DNA of 10,568 nucleotides from Bacillota bacterium (GCA_023393045.1 JAEWMV010000156.1:1-10568); one strand, 5' to 3'; positions 1-7,977 are shown, numbered from the stretch's first letter. The notes: a model not told the origin generated them from the sequence alone. Program-made: numbers and translations.

Positions 1-591
1 CGCGAGCACTACGCTGTCCACCTCGGGCTGCGGGTAATAGCTTGCGGGCGAAAGCTCCATGAGCGTTTTGCAATCATAATAGAGTTGGGCGAGGACGGAC
101 AGCGGCCCGTAAAGCTTCGTGCCGGCCGCGGCCGTGAAGCGCGCGCCCGCCTCCTTTTGCACCATCAGCGCCATGCGCGCGGGGAGCGATTGGCAGGTCA
201 AAAGCTTCATGCAGATAGGCGAGGTAACGTAATAGGGCAGGTTGCCCGCCGCGCAGTAATCGCCCGCGTCCTTGGCGTAGCCCGCGAGGTCAAACTTCAA
301 AAAGTCGGCGCGGACGATTTCAAGCCGCGCGTCATTCGGGAATATGCGCGAGAGCGCGTTTGCCATCGCCGCGTCTATTTCCACAGCCGTCACGCGGGGC
401 GCATGAAGCAATAGCGCCTCCGTCAGCGCGCCGAGGCCGGGGCCAATCTCCAGCACGGGCAGACCGGCCGCGTACGCGGCCTGCGCGATCGCCTGCGCCG
501 CCTGGGCGTCCGCCAAAAAATTCTGCCCCAGCGCCTTATTTGGCGTGAGGCCGAATGTTTGTAGCTTTTGTTTGATCTCCTCCGGGCGCAT
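1..591 (-). CDS. rsmA: 16S rRNA (adenine1518-N6/adenine1519-N6)-dimethyltransferase RsmA/KsgA, 3' end cut by window edge
   Basis: RsmA uses S-adenosylmethionine to dimethylate two adjacent adenines in the 3'-terminal helix of 16S rRNA, a late step of 30S assembly in the cytoplasm. I translated the minus strand from the ATG at 591 without a stop to the window edge: 197 residues, about two thirds of the usual 270-290. Visible family motifs are GQNFL (about residues 22-26), the SAM-binding loop EIGPGLGALT (48-57), the acidic EID (70-72), RADF (94-97), the catalytic NLPYYVTSPI (117-126) and the YPQPEVDS motif near the edge. The start fits the normal N-terminus (KALGQNFL preceded by about 18 residues). 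It overlaps the upstream yabE stop as TGATG and has no good Shine-Dalgarno site of its own, so translational coupling is likely. Identity is clear; only the C-terminal small domain is missing, because of the window boundary. Confidence 0.96.
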   Translation of the reverse strand, partial: MRPEEIKQKLQTFGLTPNKALGQNFLADAQAAQAIAQAAYAAGLPVLEIGPGLGALTEALLLHAPRVTAVEIDAAMANALSRIFPNDARLEIVRADFLKFDLAGYAKDAGDYCAAGNLPYYVTSPICMKLLTCQSLPARMALMVQKEAGARFTAAAGTKLYGPLSVLAQLYYDCKTLMELSPASYYPQPEVDSVVLA

Positions 592-1697
592 CAGCCCAGC
601 TTCACGAGCACGACCACGTTGCGCTTCCTGCCCCAGCGCGTGGCCTCGCTCTTGGAATTGAAGAACAGGTCGAGCTGGTTCACGAGCGAGCCGTCCGGAT
701 TTTTATAGTTCCTGAAAGCACCCGTGTCGAGTGCCTTGCCATACCCGTAGCCCTTGACCCATATCTGCGTATAGTACGGAATGTAATACGGGTTGACGGC
801 GATAGTGCCGATATCCGGCCGCGTGCCGCAGGCGGTGCGGGTGCCGGTATAATAGGCGGTGATGTAATCCATCCTCATCTCGACCCAGCCGTTTTCCCCG
901 GCAGTGGGCTTTGGCTTATAAATCCGCCATTCGCCCGTATAGTTTGTCTGGTAGTGTATCTTCGTGCCGTATTTATAGATTTCATCCGTCGCCGGGGTGA
1001 TCACCACCTGATCGACCACCTCGCGGGAAACCTCCTTGCCGTCCTTCATGACGATGCGCTGGGTCACCTGCTTGGTGCCGTCCGCGCCCGATTGTATGAG
1101 CACGGGATCGGTGTCGTTATAAACGCTCTCGTCATATTGGGCGACCTCTTTGTAATTGAGGGTTTTATAGGACGTGGTGTAGGATGTCTGCACGTCCACA
1201 TGCACGATCTGCATGCCCGCCGCCACATCGGCAAAGGTGCAGTTTGTAAGCTCGTCGTTCACGTCGCAGACGACGCCCGCCTCGCGCAGCGCGTCCCCCA
1301 CGGTGCCCGCCGTCATATAGAGCAGCGAAACGCTGCTCTGCGAGCGCACCGCCACGGGGAAGGAGCGCGTGACGACGACGTTCATCCCCTCCCTCACCGC
1401 GTCCGTTTTGGATGCGGAAAGCGCGTCCCCTTCGCGCAGCCTGATGCCCACGCTTGAAAGGAGTTCAGCTACGGTACTCTCCGGCAGGGCGCGGCAGTGG
1501 AGCGTCGTCCCGTCCACCTCCACCGTGACCAAAACGCGCGGATCGGCCTTAAGCGCGCTTGTGAGCAGGAAAATGCCCGCAGCGAGCACCGCCGCCGCCA
1601 GCGCGACATCCAGCACCGCAAGGTACCAGAAGCTGCCGCCCGGCACGGCCGGTTTGACCTTATCCCACATGCGCCTGAGGTTTTTTGTCCGTTTCAT
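591..1697 (-). CDS. yabE: YabE-like cell-wall protein: TM anchor, two DUF348 repeats, G5 domain, 3D domain
   Basis: 368 residues. Order: basic N-terminus; one hydrophobic segment at about 23-49 (signal anchor or signal peptide); two DUF348-type ubiquitin-like repeats at about 54-111 and 113-170, each with a TV-x-(D/E)-x-L core; a G5 domain at about 171-247; and a C-terminal 3D domain at about 272-367. Proteins of this build (YabE and the Sps group in Bacillota, related to actinobacterial Rpf) are exported and bind or cleave peptidoglycan; the 3D fold is shared with MltA lytic transglycosylases. Of the three signature aspartates, D324 and D343 are present, but the first position reads AVNP (N302). 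The segment between D324 and D343 is also longer than the short GGAIKG-type link I expect. The ATG at 1697 was chosen because the open frame extending to 1931 would cross the promoter and the divergent gene. Enzyme activity is inferred and, given N302, uncertain. Confidence 0.88.
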   Translation of the reverse strand: MKRTKNLRRMWDKVKPAVPGGSFWYLAVLDVALAAAVLAAGIFLLTSALKADPRVLVTVEVDGTTLHCRALPESTVAELLSSVGIRLREGDALSASKTDAVREGMNVVVTRSFPVAVRSQSSVSLLYMTAGTVGDALREAGVVCDVNDELTNCTFADVAAGMQIVHVDVQTSYTTSYKTLNYKEVAQYDESVYNDTDPVLIQSGADGTKQVTQRIVMKDGKEVSREVVDQVVITPATDEIYKYGTKIHYQTNYTGEWRIYKPKPTAGENGWVEMRMDYITAYYTGTRTACGTRPDIGTIAVNPYYIPYYTQIWVKGYGYGKALDTGAFRNYKNPDGSLVNQLDLFFNSKSEATRWGRKRNVVVLVKLG

Positions 1698-1703
1698 GCG
1701 GGT

Positions 1704-1733
1704 ATTATATAGCGCGGCGCAACATTGTGTCAA
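1704..1733 (-). promoter_or_regulatory. Near-perfect sigma-A promoter for yabE-rsmA
   Basis: Read on the minus strand, TTGACA (1733-1728) and TATAAT (1709-1704) are both exact consensus, with an 18-bp spacer. In canonical numbering the -10 box ends at -7, putting +1 at 1697, the A of the yabE ATG. There is therefore no room for a ribosome binding site, which suggests a leaderless transcript. Confidence 0.8.
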
Positions 1734-1769
1734 ATTAACGAATTGTGGCGCGGCGGCGGCCTTCCGGGA

Positions 1770-1799
1770 TTTACATTTTCTGCCGAATGCATATATAAT
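1770..1799 (+). promoter_or_regulatory. Sigma-A promoter for the divergent penicillin-binding protein gene
   Basis: TTTACA (1770-1775) matches the -35 consensus at 5 of 6 positions and TATAAT (1794-1799) matches the -10 exactly, with an 18-bp spacer. Predicted start is near 1806, giving a leader of about 22 nt. It lies back to back with the yabE promoter, with 36 bp between the two -35 boxes. A Shine-Dalgarno site AAAGGA (1815-1820) sits 7 nt before the ATG at 1828. Confidence 0.75.
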
Positions 1800-1827
1800 G
1801 TAACCGTAAATCGGAAAGGACAGGGCT

Positions 1828-3993
1828 ATGCGAAAGCTTCTCCCCATACTTCTCATCGCGCTCATGCTCTTTGGCCTCACGCCGCTTGCGGGATGCGAAA
1901 AATCGCTTCGCAAGACCGGTGAAGCGGCCATCCTCGACTACCTTGAATATATCAAAACGGGCGATTACGCGGCGGCGTGGGACATGCTCACCTCCGGCAC
2001 GCGCAACGAAACGGAGGAAGCGAAGTCCCGCCGCATCACCAAGCAGGAATTCATCGATAAATATACGAACATATTCGCCTCGCTCGAAATCAGCGGCATC
2101 GAATATCAGGACGTGGTCTGCGAAGGCGGGGACATCCTCTATTCCGCAAGCTTTCAGGCAATCTATCACTCCGCCTACACGGGCGACCTTACGAATACCT
2201 TTCACCTCGTGGCGCGGCGCGAGGGCGGCGCGTGGCGCATAGACTGGTCCCCCGCGCTGATTTTCCCCGAAATGCAGTGGGGCGACACCGTGCGCGTGGC
2301 GAAGCTTACCGCCAAACGCGGCGAGATACTCGCAGACGGCGACGTGCTCGCGGCGACGGTGGGCGCGGTGTCCGTCTATGCCGTCGTGTCGAAAATCGAG
2401 GACGAGGCGCTCTTCACCGCGCAAATCGGGACGCTGCTCAACATGCAGCAGGAGGACGTGGCCAAGGCGCTCACCAAGGCGTATGACGACGTTGCCATCA
2501 TCAAACAGTTCTATTCGGACGAGCTGCCCGATTCCGTCAAGGAGCAGCTTCTCAACATCCAGGGCGTTGGCGTCGACTATGGCAATTACGGCGTGAACAG
2601 GGAATACCCCTTCGGCAGCCTGCTCGCGCACCTCATCGGCTATGTAGGGAGCGTCCCCAACGAAAGCGAGGAAGCCCTCGAGGCCGAGCTTGCCGCCCTC
2701 AACGCGGGGCGCACCAAGGCGGACGGGCTCTATACCGCGGACTCCATCATCGGCCGCCTCGGGCTTGAAAAGCAGTATGAAAAGGAACTGCGCGGGCGCG
2801 ACGGCGAGATGGTCTATATCTGCACGGCCGAGGGCACCAACCGTAAAACCATTTACCGGCGCGACGCCGAGAACGGCGAGGACGTCTGCCTCACCGTAGA
2901 CATGCAGCTCCAGCAGCGCCTTGAGGACGTGATGGAGCTCGTGCTCTTTGGCGATACGACGGCGGGCGCGGTGGTGGTGCTCGACCCCAACACCGGGGCC
3001 ATACAGGCGATGAGCTCCTACCCCAGCTATGACCTCAACCTCTTCACACGCGGCATATCCGCGGCGGACTATCAGGCGCTGCTCGACAACCCCGCCAAAC
3101 CCCTCATCAACAGGGTGACGCAGGGACGCTATGCCCCCGGCTCCACCATGAAGGCGTTCACGGCGGCAGCCGCGCTGGAGCTTAACGTGCTCGACGCGAG
3201 CTATGCCTTTGACGAGAGCAAGATCGAGGAGGATTACTGGGAGCCGGACGAATACGGCGCGTGGATATGGACTAAAATCAAGCGCACACACATCAATTAC
3301 CCCATCGCGGGTCCGCTCAACATGCGCAAGGCCTTCATCCATTCGGACAACATTTATTTTGCCAACTGCGCGCTCATGACGGGCTGGGAACCTTTTATGA
3401 AGTATATGGAAAACATAGGCTTCACGGAGGCCATCCCCTTCGACATCAGCGTGGCCACACCGCAGCTTGTCAACGAGGACGCGGAAGAAACCTATAAGCT
3501 CCTCGCGGACAGCGGCTACGGACAGGGGGAAATCTTGGTGACGCCGCTGCAGCTGGCCTCCATGTTTTCCGCGCTCGCAAACGGCGGGAACATCATGACG
3601 CCCTACGTCGTCAAGGGGCTCTACCGAGATAACGGCATCCTCTCCGAGGAAGTCACGGCGCACGTCCTTTCGGCGTGGAAAACGGGCGTCATCAGCCAGA
3701 GTGCAATCGATATCATCACCCCCATGCTCAAGGATGTGGTCGACCCCAATATTAACGGCACAGGGCGGAGCCTTAAAGTCAAGGGCTGCACCGTGGCTGC
3801 AAAGACGGGCACGGCGGAAATCGGCAACGACAAGAGCCGGGAAATTTCCTGGTTCGTGGGCTACCGCGTGGGCGTGGCGGACGAGGACGCGCGCCTTGTG
3901 CTCGTGATGCTTGAAATCCCCGCGGACGACGCTTATACCACGCTCAAGTTCGATATCGCCCGCGCGCTGCTCAATCTGGAAACCGAGTCATAA
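1828..3993 (+). CDS. Class B penicillin-binding protein (PbpC/MecA type), D,D-transpeptidase with lipobox
   Basis: Peptidoglycan D,D-transpeptidase of 721 residues that cross-links stem peptides outside the membrane. The N-terminus has a signal with lipobox LAGC and acceptor C23, so it may be a lipoprotein like Bacillus PbpC. Residues about 28-150 form a MecA_N (NTF2-like) domain ending in the typical WRIDWSPALIFPEM. A dimerisation/pedestal domain follows, starting with KRGEIL (R164-G165), where the usual D-R-N-G run is shortened to ADG. The transpeptidase domain carries all three active-site motifs: STMK (439-442, nucleophile S439), SDN (506-508) and KTGTAE (659-664), plus the GQGEILVTPLQLA segment. 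The domain order is that of the low-affinity PBP group (MecA, enterococcal PBP5); whether this one has low beta-lactam affinity cannot be read from sequence. It is divergent from yabE and appears to be transcribed alone. The ATG at 1828 has a well-placed Shine-Dalgarno site. Confidence 0.94.
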   Translation: MRKLLPILLIALMLFGLTPLAGCEKSLRKTGEAAILDYLEYIKTGDYAAAWDMLTSGTRNETEEAKSRRITKQEFIDKYTNIFASLEISGIEYQDVVCEGGDILYSASFQAIYHSAYTGDLTNTFHLVARREGGAWRIDWSPALIFPEMQWGDTVRVAKLTAKRGEILADGDVLAATVGAVSVYAVVSKIEDEALFTAQIGTLLNMQQEDVAKALTKAYDDVAIIKQFYSDELPDSVKEQLLNIQGVGVDYGNYGVNREYPFGSLLAHLIGYVGSVPNESEEALEAELAALNAGRTKADGLYTADSIIGRLGLEKQYEKELRGRDGEMVYICTAEGTNRKTIYRRDAENGEDVCLTVDMQLQQRLEDVMELVLFGDTTAGAVVVLDPNTGAIQAMSSYPSYDLNLFTRGISAADYQALLDNPAKPLINRVTQGRYAPGSTMKAFTAAAALELNVLDASYAFDESKIEEDYWEPDEYGAWIWTKIKRTHINYPIAGPLNMRKAFIHSDNIYFANCALMTGWEPFMKYMENIGFTEAIPFDISVATPQLVNEDAEETYKLLADSGYGQGEILVTPLQLASMFSALANGGNIMTPYVVKGLYRDNGILSEEVTAHVLSAWKTGVISQSAIDIITPMLKDVVDPNINGTGRSLKVKGCTVAAKTGTAEIGNDKSREISWFVGYRVGVADEDARLVLVMLEIPADDAYTTLKFDIARALLNLETES

Positions 3994-4011
3994 AGGGAAG
4001 TAAATTTCATT

Positions 4012-4058
4012 TTTTACGCATGCTTCTCATTTGACAATGAGAATATATAGGCGTAAAA
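4012..4058. repeat. Nested inverted repeats over the thiolase promoter (candidate operator)
   Basis: Outer arms TTTTACGC (4012-4019) and GCGTAAAA (4051-4058) enclose inner arms TTCTCATT (4024-4031) and AATGAGAA (4036-4043) around a TGAC loop. Both pairs are perfect 8-bp matches, with centres only 1.5 bp apart. The inner repeat covers the -35 box and the right outer arm covers most of the -10 box, so a dimeric regulator bound here would block RNA polymerase. The inner hairpin is not followed by a T tract, so it is a poor terminator for the upstream gene. The regulator is unknown. Confidence 0.65.
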
Positions 4059-4059
4059 T
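4031..4059 (+). promoter_or_regulatory. Strong sigma-A promoter for the thiolase gene
   Basis: TTGACA (4031-4036) is an exact -35 box. A 17-bp spacer leads to TAAAAT (4054-4059), 5 of 6 to the -10 consensus. Predicted start is near 4066. High expression would fit a thiolase in a fermentative anaerobe. Confidence 0.78.
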
Positions 4060-4065
4060 CAAACG

Positions 4066-4191
4066 GGCGGCGACGCAACGGAATACATCGTCGTATACAA
4101 TCGAGGCAAAACGGGCGGGCTCGCCCCACATCGAGTTCAAAACCTCATAGGATCTTAAATACATCATTATCATTCAGGAGGGAGAAACAAC
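4066..4191 (+). promoter_or_regulatory. Thiolase 5' leader, about 126 nt, with two small hairpins and a strong Shine-Dalgarno site
   Basis: Two stems can form: CGACG (4071-4075) with CGTCG (4089-4093), and GGGCG (4113-4117) with CGCCC (4122-4126) around a GGCT loop. AGGAGG (4176-4181) is the Shine-Dalgarno site, 10 nt before the ATG at 4192. I recognise no known riboswitch or T-box signature. The leader extent rests on the predicted transcription start. Confidence 0.5.
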
Positions 4192-5373
<1,182 letters not shown>

Positions 5374-5390
5374 GCTATTCCGCATCGTAC

Positions 5391-5428
5391 AAAAGCGGCC
5401 TTCGCAAACGCGAAGGCCGCTTGTTTGT
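5391..5428. terminator. Bidirectional rho-independent terminator between thlA and glgP
   Basis: A perfect 13-bp stem pairs AAGCGGCCTTCGC (5393-5405) with GCGAAGGCCGCTT (5410-5422) around an AAAC loop. On the plus strand it is followed by TTGTTTGT; on the minus strand the stem is followed by TTTTGT. It lies in the 61-bp gap between two convergent genes and can stop transcription from both sides. Confidence 0.9.
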
Positions 5429-5434
5429 CGGGTT

Positions 5435-7813
5435 TTATTCGTTCGGCTTTTTCATCTTGGGCAAATGCCAGACTTCCTCGGCGTACTGCTTCACCGCGCG
5501 GTCGGATGAAAATTTCCCCGCGCCCGCGACGTTCATCAGGCACTTGCGGGCAAACGCGGCGGAATCCTTATAATCGCGGTTGGCGCGAAGCCTGGCGTCG
5601 ATGTAGGGCATGAGGTCGAGAAGCACGAAATACTGGTCGGGCGCGTGCCAGTCCGCGCCATAGAGGAGCGAATCGTAGATTTCCCTGAACGCGCCCGTGC
5701 CGCTGTCATTGAGCGAACCGTTTACGAGCGTATCGAGCATGCGGCGTATGCGCGGCTGCTCGTCGTACATCGCCTTGGGGTTATAGCCGGGCCGCGCGGC
5801 GGCGATGTCCTCCACGCGCGCGCCGAAGATATAGTTGTTGTCGAGCCCCGCCTGCTCGGCAATCTCGATGTTCGCCCCGTCGTAAGTGCCAAGCGTCACC
5901 GCGCCGTTTAGCATCAGCTTCATGTTGCCCGTGCCGGAAGCTTCCGTCCCCGCAGGCGATATCTGCTCGGAAATGTCCGCGGCGGGGAGGATATGCTCCG
6001 CGTAGGAGCAGTTGTAGTTCTGCACGAACACCACGCGCATCAAATCCTTCACAACCGGGTCGGAGTTGACGAGCTTTGCGACCTCGTTGATGTATTTGAT
6101 GACGCACTTGGCGCGCATATAGCCGGGCGCGGCCTTCGCGCCGAAGAGGAACGCCGTGGGCGTGAAATCCGTAAGGCTCCCATCCTTAATGGAATAATAG
6201 ATGTCCATGATGGCGAGCGCGTTCATGAGCTGCCGCTTATATTCGTGCATGCGCTTGACCTGCACGTCGAAGATGAAATCCGGCGGCAAGCTCACGCCCT
6301 CGTTTTCGAGCACGACGGAGGCGAGCTGGCGCTTCTTCTGGCGCTTGACGTCGATGAAGCGGGCAATCAGCTCCTCGTCGATATGCTCGCGCAGCCTGCC
6401 GATCTCGTTGAGGTCGGTGATGAAGCCTTCACCGATGCGCTCCGCGATAAGCCCGGTCAGTTCCGGGTTGCACAGGCCGAGGAAGCGGCGCTGCGTGATG
6501 CCGTTGGTCTTATTTTGAAAGCGCTGGGGATAGACCGCGTACCAGTCGGCAAACACGTCGTTTTTTAAAATATCCGTATGCAGCTTCGCCACGCCGTTGA
6601 CATAGGTGGAGGCGTAGATGGCGAGCCTTGCCATATGGATGGTATTGCAGGAAACGATCTGCATGCGTTCGCGGCGTTCTTCATTTGTGCCGGACGCGCG
6701 AAGCTCGGCGCCCAACGCGTCGTTGATGCGCATGACGATGCCCGTAAGCGCGGGCAGCACACTGTCGAAAAGGCCCACGTCCCAGCGCTCAAGCGCCTCG
6801 GCCATGATGGTGTGGTTGGTGAAGCTGAAGGTGTTGCGCGCGATGTTGAGCGCAACGTCAAACTCCATGCCCTCGTTCATAAGAAGGCGGATGAGCTCCG
6901 GTATGGCCACAGTGGGATGCGTGTCGTTGATCTGGATGGCGCAATGGGCGGCAAAGCCCGAAAGGTCGCTGCCGCGCACGCGCTTATAGCGACGGATGAT
7001 GTCCTGCAGCGTTGCGCTCGAAAGGAAATACTGCTGCTTGAGGCGCAGCTTCTTCCCCGCGGGCGTGCTGTCGTTGGGATAGAGCACGCGCGTGATATCC
7101 TCCGCGTCGTTCTTGCTGCGCACGGCCGCCGCGTACTCCTGCTCGTTGAAAAGCCTGAAGTCGAGCTCCTCCGCCGACTCGCTCTGCCAGAGGCGCAGCG
7201 TGCCGGTGTTCTTTGTGCCATAACCCACGATGGGCATGTCGTAGGGTACGGCAAGCACCTTCCGGTCCGCAAACTCGATCTCGAGGGTCCGATCGTCCCG
7301 CCTTACGCTCCACGGGTCGCCGTGGCGCTGCCAATCGTCCGCCTTTTCCACTTGAAAGCCGTCCTCAAAGCTCTGGCGGAACAGCCCGAACTTATAGCGA
7401 AGACCGTACCCGTCCAAAGGCAGGTCGTGCGTGGCCGCGCTGTCCAGATAGCACGCGGCAAGCCTGCCGAGGCCGCCGTTGCCCAGCGCCGCGTCGTCAA
7501 TTTCCCGCATGGAATGGATATCCGCACCGCGTTCGCGCAAGAGCGCGCCCATCTCGTCGAGTATATTGAGGCTGTATAAATTGGAAAACACCATGCGGCC
7601 CATCAGGTATTCGGCCGATATGTAGTAAGCGCGCCGCACGCTCTCATGCGCCCTGCGGCTTTCCCGCCACGCGGGCGCCATTTCCATCATGACCGCATCG
7701 GCAAGCGCGTTGTGAAGCTGCACCGTGTTCGCCTGATGCAGCTCGATCTGGTATGCGCCGGAAAGCGCCTCCTCCATGCGTTTTATTATTCTGCCGCAGT
7801 CGATACCGCTCAT
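5435..7813 (-). CDS. glgP: Glycogen/starch/maltodextrin phosphorylase (GT35)
   Basis: 792 residues, full length for this family (about 790-830). It removes glucose from the non-reducing ends of alpha-1,4-glucans with phosphate, releasing glucose-1-phosphate, using pyridoxal phosphate as cofactor. Motifs seen: YISAEYLMGR (64-73), GNGGLGRLAACYLDS (111-125), the INDTHPT segment, the EALERWD segment, VKRMHEYKRQ, and the PLP site SGTGNMK with K632 as the cofactor lysine, followed by LNGAVTLGTYDGANIE. The start is supported by GGTGAT ending 5 nt before the ATG. No glgA, glgB, glgC or malQ neighbour is present, so storage glycogen versus imported maltodextrin as substrate is open. Its promoter faces that of marR, which makes control by that regulator possible but unproven. 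No frameshift or missing residue seen. Confidence 0.96.
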   Translation of the reverse strand: MSGIDCGRIIKRMEEALSGAYQIELHQANTVQLHNALADAVMMEMAPAWRESRRAHESVRRAYYISAEYLMGRMVFSNLYSLNILDEMGALLRERGADIHSMREIDDAALGNGGLGRLAACYLDSAATHDLPLDGYGLRYKFGLFRQSFEDGFQVEKADDWQRHGDPWSVRRDDRTLEIEFADRKVLAVPYDMPIVGYGTKNTGTLRLWQSESAEELDFRLFNEQEYAAAVRSKNDAEDITRVLYPNDSTPAGKKLRLKQQYFLSSATLQDIIRRYKRVRGSDLSGFAAHCAIQINDTHPTVAIPELIRLLMNEGMEFDVALNIARNTFSFTNHTIMAEALERWDVGLFDSVLPALTGIVMRINDALGAELRASGTNEERRERMQIVSCNTIHMARLAIYASTYVNGVAKLHTDILKNDVFADWYAVYPQRFQNKTNGITQRRFLGLCNPELTGLIAERIGEGFITDLNEIGRLREHIDEELIARFIDVKRQKKRQLASVVLENEGVSLPPDFIFDVQVKRMHEYKRQLMNALAIMDIYYSIKDGSLTDFTPTAFLFGAKAAPGYMRAKCVIKYINEVAKLVNSDPVVKDLMRVVFVQNYNCSYAEHILPAADISEQISPAGTEASGTGNMKLMLNGAVTLGTYDGANIEIAEQAGLDNNYIFGARVEDIAAARPGYNPKAMYDEQPRIRRMLDTLVNGSLNDSGTGAFREIYDSLLYGADWHAPDQYFVLLDLMPYIDARLRANRDYKDSAAFARKCLMNVAGAGKFSSDRAVKQYAEEVWHLPKMKKPNE

Positions 7814-7848
7814 GTTTCATCACCTTTCATGCATATTGCACGGGCTTT

Positions 7849-7877
7849 ATTTTAACATGGTTCCACACCTTTCGCAA
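7849..7877 (-). promoter_or_regulatory. Promoter for glgP with extended -10
   Basis: On the minus strand, TTGCGA (7877-7872; 4 of 6 to consensus) is followed by a 17-bp spacer and TAAAAT (7854-7849). A TG one base upstream of the -10 makes an extended -10 element, which can compensate for the weak -35. Predicted start is near 7842. Confidence 0.65.
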
Positions 7878-7885
7878 TAAAAATC

Positions 7886-7906
7886 ACTTAATCGCTTAAG
7901 TTAAGC
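7886..7906. repeat. Overlapping short palindromes in the glgP-marR gap (candidate operator)
   Basis: ACTTAA (7886-7891) and TTAAGT (7896-7901) form a perfect 6-4-6 inverted repeat. GCTTAA (7894-7899) and TTAAGC (7901-7906) form a second, 6-1-6 repeat sharing bases with the first. They lie just upstream of the glgP -35 box (first-repeat centre about 51 bp before the predicted glgP start) and about 90 bp upstream of the marR start. The 16-bp size suits a MarR dimer, but the link is inferred from position only. Confidence 0.45.
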
Positions 7907-7948
7907 TTTGATGCGACAAAATCATCAATAAACCGACTTACTTTATCA

Positions 7949-7977
7949 TTGACAACAATTCCCTCGTGTCCCATACT
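7949..7977 (+). promoter_or_regulatory. Promoter for marR
   Basis: TTGACA (7949-7954) is an exact -35 box. At 17 bp the -10 is CATACT (7972-7977; 4 of 6); TACTAT at 7974-7979 with a 19-bp spacer is an alternative. Start is expected near 7984. ATTG (7948-7951) and CAAT (7956-7959) form a weak inverted repeat over the -35 that could serve autoregulation. Confidence 0.55.

Noticed and set aside
85..548. Two plus-strand frames across the rsmA region
   Set aside because: They are antisense to rsmA, whose motifs read cleanly on the minus strand to the window edge.
1698..1931. Upstream extension of yabE to an ATG at 1931
   Set aside because: The added 78 residues would overlap the consensus promoter and the first 100 bases of the divergent PBP gene, and would put a non-family sequence before the signal anchor.
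1771..3663. Open frame of 630 codons on the minus strand opposite the PBP gene
   Set aside because: It is rich in Arg, His, Val and Ala with no recognisable domain and lies exactly antisense to a gene with complete catalytic motifs. Long antisense frames are expected from GC-rich codon bias. It also crosses the promoter of the PBP gene.
4024..4043. Inner hairpin as a rho-independent terminator of the PBP gene
   Set aside because: The stem is A/T-rich and followed by TATATAG rather than a T run, and it coincides with a consensus -35 box.
4159..4174. Fur-box-like ATCATTATCATT stretch before the thlA Shine-Dalgarno site
   Set aside because: Only a half-site resembles the Fur 7-1-7 pattern, the mirrored half is absent, and it lies about 95 bp past the predicted transcription start.
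6578..7579. 333-codon plus-strand frame opposite glgP
   Set aside because: Low-complexity composition (Arg, His, Val) typical of antisense shadow; glgP motifs are intact on the other strand.
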